A stretch of DNA of 64,000 nucleotides from NCBI RefSeq assembly GCF_033843265.1, contig NZ_JAWXRD010000040.1:62001-126000 (forward strand). Reading direction: 5' to 3'. The position numbers were made by a program, and so were the translations under genes. The DNA comes from Scandinavium lactucae (lineage in GTDB: Bacteria > Pseudomonadota > Gammaproteobacteria > Enterobacterales > Enterobacteriaceae). Below the pieces are notes generated by a model. It did no database searches, had not been told where the DNA came from, and saw nothing but the letters and a program-made list of their open reading frames with translations. This document shows, piece by piece, positions 17,591 through 25,141 of the stretch (position 1 is the stretch's first letter; each line of letters opens with the position of its first letter).

Positions 17591-18082
17591 TTATTTGGCA
17601 CTCTTATTAATCCCTGACTCTGCGAGTAGGGTTAATTTATTATCGGCAGTCTTCTCTTCTTCGAGGGTTTGCCCAAGCAATTTTTTAGCATCACGATAAC
17701 CTAATAAATCGGCGAGGGTACATAGGGTCCCGTAAGCGGCTATTTCGTAGTGCTCTACCTTTTGCGCTGCGGCAATTAACCCGGCATCGCGTACCGCACC
17801 TTTATCGATACCATCGATGATTTCCTGACCTTCTTCAATCAACCCCTCCATCGCCACACATTTCATACGTTTTAAACGCAGGTCGGGGATGCTGTCTACC
17901 ACCCCATCGATACGCTCGACATGACCACGGGTTTCTTCCAGGTGGCTGGTGAATGCTTCACTTAATTTTGCATCTTCAGAGGCGCGGGCCAGTTTTGGCA
18001 GCGCGCGCGTTAGCTGCTTCTCTGCACTGTAGGTGTCTGAAAGTAGATGTACGAAGAGATCTTCTAGGGTTTTAATCTGCAT
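17591..18082 (-). CDS. yciF: Ferritin-like stress protein YciF (DUF892)
   Basis: The 163-residue product aligns well with E. coli YciF, a four-helix ferritin-like protein induced by stationary phase and stress. The segments HLEETRGHVERID and AAQKVEHYEIAAYGT carry the Glu and His residues expected to bind a di-metal centre. I chose ATG 18082, with CTGGAGCTGTT before it. yciG lies 101 bases upstream; yciE, which follows in E. coli, is missing. Biochemical role is not established in the family. Confidence 0.93.
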   Translation of the reverse strand: MQIKTLEDLFVHLLSDTYSAEKQLTRALPKLARASEDAKLSEAFTSHLEETRGHVERIDGVVDSIPDLRLKRMKCVAMEGLIEEGQEIIDGIDKGAVRDAGLIAAAQKVEHYEIAAYGTLCTLADLLGYRDAKKLLGQTLEEEKTADNKLTLLAESGINKSAK

Positions 18083-18183
18083 AACAGCTCCAGGATCTGT
18101 TCTTAAATTAAATGAAGGCAGCATGGGCAAAGCGGAGAGCAGATTCACCCATACTGGTGAGGTTGTGGCCTTTAACGCAGCGG

Positions 18184-18366
18184 CTATTTATCCGCTTTGC
18201 GTCCGCCTCCGTGACTGTTTTCTCCACCTTTACGCCCAGCTTCCGACGCGCGCTGCGGGTCGTTTTTAAAACTACCGCCGCTGTGCTGACCGCCTTTACG
18301 TCCTGCTTCGGAGGCTTTTTCTTTATCTTCTGCAAAATTACCGGAACCACCTCTATGTTGTACCAT
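18184..18366 (-). CDS. yciG: KGG-repeat stress protein YciG
   Basis: The 60-residue, very hydrophilic product contains two copies of the KGG motif (EAGRKGG) separated by about 20 residues, as in E. coli YciG, which has been linked to motility and acid/heat tolerance. It is likely disordered. ATG 18366 is preceded by GAGGAAATCGTT. In E. coli yciGFE depends on the stationary-phase sigma factor and is repressed by H-NS; the AT-rich upstream region here fits that. Confidence 0.93.
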   Translation of the reverse strand: MVQHRGGSGNFAEDKEKASEAGRKGGQHSGGSFKNDPQRASEAGRKGGENSHGGGRKADK

Positions 18367-18893
18367 AACGATTTCCTCATATTGCGTTAGAAATATGATG
18401 ACAGGGCAAACCATGCTCATCGCGTCGAAATATAAATTTAGCCTGGTTTGATTCAGGGTCAAATATCAGTTTTGGAGATATTGATGTTGCATGATGAATA
18501 TTTTAGCAAGCGAAGCGTGAGTAATCGCCTGCCAGGTATGGGCTATTTTGATAACATCCTTTAAGTTCTATGGCTTAGCGCTAAGTAAATAAATGTGGGA
18601 TTTTATTGTTAATAAAAATATATTTTTTTGTGTATTTTATTTATTTACAAACATTGAAGGGGAGTAACATTTGAATCGACAGCAATAATCCATAAATATA
18701 AAACTTCACCAGGAACTTTCTCAATTGGCGAAGCGTGCAGATAAAATATTGTCGCACTTCTGAACAAGGATAAATCCGCTTCCGACTCGCTGCTGTCTCA
18801 TCCAGGGTGAAGCCGACGGCTTCGCTGAAAAACTGAAAACTTGCGCCATACTTGTTCTCTACAGGATAAATTTCAGCGCAGGAGACAGATGAC
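18367..18893. other. AT-rich intergenic region between yciG and 18894 gene
   Basis: Over 500 bases without a supported gene. The stretch 18540-18700 is strikingly AT-rich with long T-runs and includes the palindrome TTAGCGCTAA, so it is a plausible H-NS target. An 84-codon open frame on the minus strand (18641-18895) has no ribosome site and no recognisable product, and I reject it. Confidence 0.5.
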
Positions 18894-19406
18894 ATGAGCA
18901 GTCAGCCCAAGGATAACAACGCTCAGGGCAGCCAGCCCGTAGATGAAAAAATAGAATGGTTACACTTTGAAAGTGGCGTCAGAAGATGGGGAACGCTATT
19001 TCTGTTCATTTTTGTTGTGGCCGGGGGAATCGGACTATTATCGAAAGGCTATATCAGCCAGGGATATAAGCGAAGCGGAAACCTCAGTGTTGAGTATGAG
19101 CGCTTTGGCCGCATCATCAGTGATATGTCGATGAAAATCACGGTCAATACACAGGATAAAAAAACGTATACCGTGGTGCTCGATGGTGATTTTATGGACA
19201 CGTTTGAAATATTAACCTTACATCCTGTGCCGGTACGAACTTACAGTGACGGGGCGGCGCTGAAGATGGTTTACAACGTAAAGCCGGGCATTGATCAACA
19301 GGTGATATGGTTGGGAACGCAGCCACGGAAAGCGGGTATGGGAAATATCCGTATTTCCCTTGATGACCAGGACTCGATCCCTTTTCGCCAATTTATCTAT
19401 CCCTGA
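18894..19406 (+). CDS. Single-pass membrane protein of unknown function
   Basis: I do not recognise this family. The 170-residue product has a polar N-terminus, one membrane helix at about residues 33-52 (WGTLFLFIFVVAGGIGLLS), and an outside domain of about 115 residues rich in beta strands. The start is preceded by AGGAGACAGATGAC. It lies 12 bases before the YetF-like gene and very likely works with it, perhaps as its extracytoplasmic partner. Confidence 0.8.
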   Translation: MSSQPKDNNAQGSQPVDEKIEWLHFESGVRRWGTLFLFIFVVAGGIGLLSKGYISQGYKRSGNLSVEYERFGRIISDMSMKITVNTQDKKTYTVVLDGDFMDTFEILTLHPVPVRTYSDGAALKMVYNVKPGIDQQVIWLGTQPRKAGMGNIRISLDDQDSIPFRQFIYP

Positions 19407-19418
19407 CAGGAGCGCAGC

Positions 19419-19865
19419 ATGGAAACGGTATTTCGTGCCTTAGGTATCTACCTTATTTTGTTGATCGTATTTAGAATTGCAGGCAGAAGGGCGCTGATGC
19501 AAATGACCTCTTTTGACCTCATTCTGCTATTAATCATCAGCGAAGCGACACAACAGGCGTTATTAGGCGATGATTTTTCGGTGACCGGTGCCGCGTTAAC
19601 CATCATCACCTTGATTATTGCGGATATATTCTTTGGCTATATCAAGCGCAAATCAAACTGGATAGACTATATGCTGGATGGATCGCCGATCATTCTTGTG
19701 GAAAATGGTGTGCCCGCGTATCACAAGATGAATAAAGCGGGGATTACTCTGGATGATATTATGATATCAGCACGAACCAACCAGGGGATATCGGACCTGG
19801 AAAAAATAAAATTTGCCATCCTTGAGAAAAATGGACACATCTCAATAATGAGCGCCGAAGGATAA
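19419..19865 (+). CDS. YetF-like DUF421 membrane protein
   Basis: The 148-residue product has about three membrane helices in its first 75 residues, then the DUF421 cytoplasmic domain (WIDYMLDGSPIILVENGVP and LDDIMISARTNQGISDLEKIKFAILEKNGHISI). The motif is typical of YetF/YkjA proteins, whose function is poorly known; related proteins are linked to spore germination and stress. It forms a two-gene operon with the preceding membrane protein. Confidence 0.9.
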   Translation: METVFRALGIYLILLIVFRIAGRRALMQMTSFDLILLLIISEATQQALLGDDFSVTGAALTIITLIIADIFFGYIKRKSNWIDYMLDGSPIILVENGVPAYHKMNKAGITLDDIMISARTNQGISDLEKIKFAILEKNGHISIMSAEG

Positions 19866-20004
19866 TCAATGGGGTGAAGGTTCGATGGTGGCCCTGATTA
19901 TCAGGGCTAAAAATGAGTATCGCATGTACAGGATTGGTTGCGTTTTAATATGCCAGCCTGAACAGAGTGTCCCTGCTAGCCAACTTTGGAAGAACAACAT
20001 CACG

Positions 20005-20505
20005 ATGAGCACTTCAACCACAGTTATCGCCAATCAACTCGGCCATTTACTCATTGCCAGAAAGCTGACGCTTACCACCGCAGAATCCTGCACTGGCGGA
20101 CATATCGCGTCAACGTTATGTGCCGCCGAGGACACGCCATTATACTTCGGGGCGGGGTTTGTGACGTTTAACGATGCGGCAAAAGAAGCGGTGCTGGGTG
20201 TTCATCCTCTGACCCTCAAAAACCATACCGCCGTGAGCCAGGAAACCGTCACCGAAATGGCAGCAGGGGCAATTACCCGCACGGGTGCGCAGGTGAGCAT
20301 TGCCGTCAGCGGCTATGCCGGGCCTGATGGGGGTGAGGATGGCACACCAGCCGGAACCGTCTGGTTTGCCTGGTACTTATCGCCATCGGACATCGTCAGC
20401 GAATGTGTTCATTTTGACGGCGATTGTGAGGCGGTCATTACCCAAGCCACTGCTTATGCCCTGACAGGTTTGTTGTCGCGGTTGGCGGAACCCGCCAGGG
20501 CATAA
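20005..20505 (+). CDS. ydeJ: CinA C-terminal-family nicotinamide-nucleotide amidohydrolase-like protein
   Basis: The 166-residue product is a stand-alone CinA C-terminal domain, like E. coli YdeJ. The family motif TTAESCTGGHIASTL is near residue 24 and the segment VSGYAGPDGG is conserved. PncC homologues with this fold deamidate nicotinamide mononucleotide, but YdeJ itself lacks reported activity. I chose ATG 20005; upstream in-frame codons extend into unconserved sequence. It converges with ydeI, 8 bases apart, the same neighbour as in E. coli. Confidence 0.88.
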   Translation: MSTSTTVIANQLGHLLIARKLTLTTAESCTGGHIASTLCAAEDTPLYFGAGFVTFNDAAKEAVLGVHPLTLKNHTAVSQETVTEMAAGAITRTGAQVSIAVSGYAGPDGGEDGTPAGTVWFAWYLSPSDIVSECVHFDGDCEAVITQATAYALTGLLSRLAEPARA

Positions 20506-20513
20506 GTGGGCGT

Positions 20514-20909
20514 TTATTTTTGAAGACGGTCGATTCGGACAACCGGCGGTGACAATTTCTTGTCGAGGCTGCCGTTGATGCTGATCATCTGATCGGGTTG
20601 AACTTCGCGCCCGTCAAAAACGGCTTTCGGGATGATAACGTCGATGGTGTCCGTTTTGTCGCGGAAGACATAGCGATCGTCACCTTTATGCTTGATGAGA
20701 TTACCCCGTAAGGAAAGCGTCGCGCCATCATGCATGGTTTTGGCAAATTTGACGGTCATCACGCGTGCATCATCGGTTCCGCGATAGCCATCTTCAATTT
20801 TATGCGCAGGAGGCGGGGCGACGTTTTCTTTGAGCCCTCCGGTTTCTTGCGCCTGAACGCTTTGCACACCGAGTAAACAAAACAGGATAATTAACGGGCC
20901 TTTCTTCAT
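20514..20909 (-). CDS. ydeI: Periplasmic OB-fold stress protein YdeI
   Basis: The 131-residue product has a signal peptide (residues 1-20, ending VQAQ) and a bacterial OB-fold (BOF) domain. It matches E. coli/Salmonella YdeI, which contributes to hydrogen-peroxide and antimicrobial-peptide resistance. The segments IEDGYRGTDDA, YVFRDK and FDGREVQPDQMI are conserved. The ribosome site is AAGGAGACACG. A perfect LexA box lies 112 bases upstream, which suggests DNA-damage control in this organism. Confidence 0.95.
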   Translation of the reverse strand: MKKGPLIILFCLLGVQSVQAQETGGLKENVAPPPAHKIEDGYRGTDDARVMTVKFAKTMHDGATLSLRGNLIKHKGDDRYVFRDKTDTIDVIIPKAVFDGREVQPDQMISINGSLDKKLSPPVVRIDRLQK

Positions 20910-21021
20910 CGTGTCTCCTTAGTTTTTAAGAAGGTATCCCTTTAAGCCTGGTCGCTATCATTTCGTTTGGCAAATGGAGGGGCCGGTGGGGCGACCCATC
21001 ATGTTAAAATTTTTCGCATAA

Positions 21022-21037
21022 CTGTATAAATATACAG
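21022..21037. promoter_or_regulatory. LexA box between umuD and ydeI
   Basis: CTGTATAAATATACAG is a perfect CTGT-N8-ACAG palindrome with an AT core. It lies 21 bases after the umuD stop and 112 bases before the ydeI start, so the only gene it can serve in the downstream direction is ydeI. Plus-strand transcription from here would only run antisense into umuD. Confidence 0.85.
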
Positions 21038-21058
21038 CTGGTGGTGAAAGCGACACTT

Positions 21059-21502
21059 TCATTTCTGTTTGTGCGGGGCAGACCGCTGCGGCAGAGTGAT
21101 CACTGTGGTGACCACCCCGAGGATCTGCACGTCGTCGCTTTCGTGAAGGGGGATCGGTGAATAGGCCGGATTCTCCGGCATCAGATGTGGGGCAGGGTGC
21201 AGCCGCAGACGCTTGACGGTAAATCCGCTGCTCAGACGGGCCACCACGATATCGCCATCGCCTGCCCGCAGGCTGGAATCCACCAGCAACATTGACTCCG
21301 GCACGATCGCTGCATCGCGCATCGAATCGCCTGATACGCGCAAAACGTAGGTGGCAGAGGGATGCGGGATCAGGCTTTTCACCAGATCGATTGCTTCATC
21401 AATATAGTCCGCCGCCGGGCTCGGAAAGCCGCAGGAGACGCGCTCGGTAAAGAGCGGCAGGGCGATGGCACTCTCTGTGTCAGTGGAAGGAATGGGCTTC
21501 AT
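21059..21502 (-). CDS. umuD: DNA polymerase V accessory protein, self-cleaving
   Basis: UmuD is cleaved with the help of RecA filaments to UmuD', the active partner of UmuC. The product is 147 residues. The cleavage site Cys24-Gly25 (RVSCGFPSP), Ser60 (SGDSM) and Lys97 (TVKRL) are all in the standard places. ATG 21502 is used; the LexA box is 21 bases upstream of it. UmuC is encoded 3.7 kb downstream instead of directly after. Confidence 0.96.
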   Translation of the reverse strand: MKPIPSTDTESAIALPLFTERVSCGFPSPAADYIDEAIDLVKSLIPHPSATYVLRVSGDSMRDAAIVPESMLLVDSSLRAGDGDIVVARLSSGFTVKRLRLHPAPHLMPENPAYSPIPLHESDDVQILGVVTTVITLPQRSAPHKQK

Positions 21503-21523
21503 CAGTAAACAACCTCGGAAATA

Positions 21524-21539
21524 CTGTTTATATATACAG
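21524..21539. promoter_or_regulatory. LexA box of umuD
   Basis: CTGTTTATATATACAG, flanked by TA on both sides, lies 21 bases before the umuD start codon. It matches the LexA consensus fully. Confidence 0.96.
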
Positions 21540-21655
21540 TATTGCCGGGATTGATGGGAATGATCAAGTGCCCTGACGGCGGATCCCGGAAAGCCGTTGA
21601 AGATCAATACAAAATAAAATGGCCGCTTTCTTGCCGTCGGGAGGTTTACCCGCCG

Positions 21656-22543
21656 TTAGCGATTGCCCGTTATCTCAGGCAGCACTTGTTCGATCATCCT
21701 GATAATGCTTCTGACCCTCTGCGGGATAAAGCGGGCATCGGGATAGACGGCATAGAGGAAGCGGTCCGGTAATCGGTAAGCGGGTAATACCGGAACCAGT
21801 CTGCCGGATTGTAAAGCCCTGGCCGCGAGGGGGCGCTGCATGCCACCGATACCGATACCTGCCTCGAGCGCCTGTAACAGCGCGTCACTGTTGTTGGCCC
21901 GGAAAACAGTATTCACTTTTACGTCGATAGTTTCATCCCCACAGACTAACCGTAACGGCGCGTCCGGCCCGATGCCGCTGAAGCGTACGTGTGGATGGGC
22001 AGCCAACTCGTCCACCGAATGAACCGGATTAAAATCGGGGGCAGCAAAGAGCGCCGTTTCAATACGCGCCAGCACGCGCGCCGGATGCGCGTTCGGCGGC
22101 TCATGGCTCAGTCTCAGCGCGACATCCACCTGTTCCGTGACAAGATCGGCGAGGCGATCATCAAGTGAAAGCCTGAGCTGCAATCCGGGATGCATTTTCT
22201 GAAGCAACAGCAGATGGGGCAGAAAAAGCTGTCCCAGCCCGCTCGGCAACTGCACGTGCACCTTGCCCTGAAATTCAGGTTCGGCAGGATTCAGCCGCCT
22301 TTCTGCTTCACGCATGGCGTCCAGCAGAATCTGCATATCATGTCGGTAACGTTCTCCCTGTTCGGTCAGCACCATCACTCGCGTGGTTCGATGCAGCAAC
22401 ACCACACCGAGTGCTTCCTCGAGGGCCGCGATCTGCTGACTGATGGCCGATTGTTTCATCCCGCTCTGGCGGGCGGCAGCAGAAAAAGAGCCCGCTTCTG
22501 CGACGCGTAAAAAGGTGGAAATGGCATTGAGCTTATTATTCAT
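21656..22543 (-). CDS. LysR-family regulator
   Basis: The 295-residue product has a standard LysR helix-turn-helix (residues 18-37, SFSAAARQSGMKQSAISQQI) and a substrate-binding domain. It is divergent from the reductase gene at 22641 with a 97-base gap, so that gene is its probable target. The effector is unknown. The closest general class is the CrgA-like LysR group that often controls a neighbouring oxidoreductase. Confidence 0.88.
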   Translation of the reverse strand: MNNKLNAISTFLRVAEAGSFSAAARQSGMKQSAISQQIAALEEALGVVLLHRTTRVMVLTEQGERYRHDMQILLDAMREAERRLNPAEPEFQGKVHVQLPSGLGQLFLPHLLLLQKMHPGLQLRLSLDDRLADLVTEQVDVALRLSHEPPNAHPARVLARIETALFAAPDFNPVHSVDELAAHPHVRFSGIGPDAPLRLVCGDETIDVKVNTVFRANNSDALLQALEAGIGIGGMQRPLAARALQSGRLVPVLPAYRLPDRFLYAVYPDARFIPQRVRSIIRMIEQVLPEITGNR

Positions 22544-22640
22544 TTAATGATTCTGCTTATAAGTGCCATCGATTTCATGGGGTATGTGTGAAAAAAATAA
22601 TATATCACACTGTACCTGTCACCTTATCGGGAGAAACATC

Positions 22641-23696
22641 ATGAATAATACCCAGCAAAAACACGTCGCGCTGGTCGCTGGTGCCAGTGGTATTGTTGGC
22701 AGGCAGTTGGTCAAAACGCTGCTGCACAATGAGTGGGAGGTCATCGGCCTGAGCCGCCATGCTGAATCCCATCCTGAAGGCATTCCGCTCATAAACGTCG
22801 ATTTACTCGACGAACAGCACAGCGCCCGAATGTTGCAGCCTCTCAATGGCGTCACGCATATTTTTTACAGCGCCTGGTTGAACGCCGCGAACTGGACAGA
22901 AATGGTTGAACCGAATGTCACCATGCTACGCAACCTGGTCAGCAACATAGAGAAAACGACACCCCTAAAAACGGTAAGTCTGATGCAGGGATATAAAGTC
23001 TACGGCGCACATCTTGGACCGTTCAAAACCCCGGCGCGTGAAAGCGATCCTGGGGTTCCCGGGGCTGAGTTTAATGCCGCTCAGCTGACGTGGCTCAGCC
23101 AATTTCAACGGGGAAAAACGTGGCACTGGAATGCCATCAGACCGGGTGTTGTGGGGAGCACGGTGCCTGGAAACACCATGAATCTTGCGCTGAGCATCGC
23201 CCTGTATGCGTCGTTGTGTAAGGCCCTGGGTTTACCTTTGCGCTTTCCGGGTTCAGAACAAACCTGGCACAGCATCGTGGATCATACTGACGGCGAATTG
23301 CTGGCAGAGGCTACGCTGTGGGCATCGACATCGCCGGTGGCAGAGAATCAGGCGTTCAACGTGAATAACGGTGATGTCTGGCGTTGGAGTGAGCTGTGGC
23401 CGGGCATTGCACGCTGGTTTGAGCTGGAATACGCCCCGCCGGTCAGGTTGTCATTTCACCAGTTATTTAAGGACTATGGTGGGATATGGCGTGAACTTGC
23501 CGGGCAGCGACTGGTGGAAGCGGATATTTTACAGCTGAGCGACGGACGTTTTGCCGATTTCGTGTTTGGCTGGAATTACGACATGTTTGGTGATGGCAGT
23601 AAGCTTCGCCGGGCGGGGTTCACGCGTATGCAGGCCACCGACGACATGTTCTTCAGCCTGTTCATGCAGCTGAGAGCCGCGCGCATTATTCCCTAA
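22641..23696 (+). CDS. PRISE-type SDR reductase
   Basis: The 351-residue product is an extended short-chain dehydrogenase/reductase. The N-terminal NAD(P)-binding motif is GASGIVGRQL. The segment SLMQGYKVYGAH, with a Lys-x-x-Tyr-Gly arrangement, and the later FNVNNGDVWRW resemble the progesterone 5-beta-reductase/iridoid synthase-like (PRISE) family, which reduces enones. ATG 22641 follows GGGAGAAACATC. An upstream in-frame start would give an unconserved leader. The bacterial substrate is unknown. Confidence 0.82.
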   Translation: MNNTQQKHVALVAGASGIVGRQLVKTLLHNEWEVIGLSRHAESHPEGIPLINVDLLDEQHSARMLQPLNGVTHIFYSAWLNAANWTEMVEPNVTMLRNLVSNIEKTTPLKTVSLMQGYKVYGAHLGPFKTPARESDPGVPGAEFNAAQLTWLSQFQRGKTWHWNAIRPGVVGSTVPGNTMNLALSIALYASLCKALGLPLRFPGSEQTWHSIVDHTDGELLAEATLWASTSPVAENQAFNVNNGDVWRWSELWPGIARWFELEYAPPVRLSFHQLFKDYGGIWRELAGQRLVEADILQLSDGRFADFVFGWNYDMFGDGSKLRRAGFTRMQATDDMFFSLFMQLRAARIIP

Positions 23697-23738
23697 GAAC
23701 GCTGCAGGAGACGCGCCCGGTAAAGAGCAACAGGGAAT
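23697..23738 (-). pseudogene. umuD fragment
   Basis: Thirty-two bases from 23704 match the intact umuD at 21431 at 29 positions, and the match extends weakly on the left. Translated, it reads LFTGRVSC where UmuD has LFTERVSC, the sequence around the self-cleavage site. It directly abuts the stop of the reductase gene. It is a scrap of a second umuD, in the same orientation as the intact one. Confidence 0.6.
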
Positions 23739-23923
23739 TTAAGGTGGGCGGAGGCTTCGTTTCCGTCCAGGGTGAGATCTCAATAACCAATCCTGATAAC
23801 AGTATGAAATATTTTAATAATCTGGGTATTTGACGTGACTGATGATGACGTTTACCCAGGGATGATATATAACAATCACTGATATAAATTAACATTTACA
23901 TAACGTTGTTAAGGTTACGCAAA

Positions 23924-25042
23924 ATGAAGCAAGTTGGCATTGTGGGTTGGCGGGGAATGGTCGGTTCTGTTCTACTGCAACGGATGCTGGAAGAAAATGA
24001 TTTTAAGGATATTTCTGCGCATTTTTACAGTACCTCCAGCGTGGGGGCTGCGGGTCCGGTCATCGGGGACAAGACCTATACGCTCAAGGATGCTAATTCG
24101 ATTGAAGCGCTTGCGGAAATGGACATCATCATAACGTGTCAGGGCGGGGATTATACTAAAGCGGTCTATCCTGCATTGATTTCCCATGGCTGGAAGGGCT
24201 ACTGGATTGATGCCGCCTCAGCGCTGCGGATGGATGAAAAAGCCTGCATTATTCTCGATCCCGTCAATCGCGCCAATATCGATCGGGCAGTCAAAGAGGG
24301 AATTAAGCTTTTTGTCGGCGGCAACTGTTCGATCACGCTGAGTCTCATGGGGCTCGCCGGGCTGATAAAGGCCGATCTCATTGAATGGATGAGTGTGATG
24401 ACCTATCAGTCTGCATCGGGTGCCGGTGCACAGTATGTCCGGGAATTGATCACGCAAAGCGCTTATATAAGTAGCCATTTGTCCTCCGAGGAGCTGGCTT
24501 CCTCAGGCTCAGTGCTTCCGTTAGTCAATAAGGTCAGTGAACTGATTAACAGTGCTAACATGCCGATCCAGAACTTCGGCGCGCCTTTAATGGGCAGTAT
24601 CATTCCATGGATTGACAGCGATTTAGGCGATGGCAATAGCCGTGAAGAATGGAAAGGTGAGGCTGAAACGAACAAAATTCTGGGTCTGTCACCCGGGACG
24701 ATCCCGGTAAACGGTTTGTGTATACGGGTCGGCGTGATCCGCTGCCACAGTGCTGCAATCACCCTGAAGCTCAAGCGTGAAGTCAGCGAAGAAGAGTTTG
24801 CGCAGTTAGTGACGCATTCCCATCCTTGGGTTAACTACGTGCCCAATAACAAGGAAGAGAGTGTCAGTAAATTGACCCCGGCATATATCAGCGGTTCGCT
24901 TCAGGTGGGGATTGGCCGTTACAAGAAAATGTCGCTCAACAATGACCCAATCTATTCGGTTCTGACGGTAGGCGATCAACTCTTGTGGGGCGCGGCCGAA
25001 CCTTTGCGCCGCATGTTAAATATTCTGCTCGGCAGGGTTTGA
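23924..25042 (+). CDS. Second aspartate-semialdehyde dehydrogenase
   Basis: The 372-residue product reduces aspartyl phosphate to aspartate semialdehyde, the branch point to lysine, threonine, methionine and cell wall. It has the N-terminal NADP motif GWRGMVGSVL, the active-site Cys in VGGNCSITLSLM and the catalytic His in RCHSAA. It resembles E. coli Asd but is clearly diverged, so it is likely a paralogue of the housekeeping copy. It stands alone, with an intrinsic terminator directly after it. Confidence 0.9.
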   Translation: MKQVGIVGWRGMVGSVLLQRMLEENDFKDISAHFYSTSSVGAAGPVIGDKTYTLKDANSIEALAEMDIIITCQGGDYTKAVYPALISHGWKGYWIDAASALRMDEKACIILDPVNRANIDRAVKEGIKLFVGGNCSITLSLMGLAGLIKADLIEWMSVMTYQSASGAGAQYVRELITQSAYISSHLSSEELASSGSVLPLVNKVSELINSANMPIQNFGAPLMGSIIPWIDSDLGDGNSREEWKGEAETNKILGLSPGTIPVNGLCIRVGVIRCHSAAITLKLKREVSEEEFAQLVTHSHPWVNYVPNNKEESVSKLTPAYISGSLQVGIGRYKKMSLNNDPIYSVLTVGDQLLWGAAEPLRRMLNILLGRV

Positions 25043-25060
25043 ATCATTTTATTTAGCCAA

Positions 25061-25088
25061 AAGCACCTGTTGAGCCGGTGCTTTTTTT
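25061..25088 (+). terminator. Terminator after the second asd
   Basis: AAGCACC (25061-25067) pairs with GGTGCTT (25077-25083), followed by seven T. It ends the asd-paralogue transcript and separates it from the MFS gene at 25142. Confidence 0.92.
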
Positions 25089-25141
25089 CATTCAGGTCAT
25101 GCGATCCGCGATGTTAATAAAAAGAATGAACAGGATGATTT

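Noticed and set aside
18641..18895. 84-codon minus-strand open frame before the YetF pair
   Set aside because: AT-rich sequence, no ribosome site and no family resemblance.
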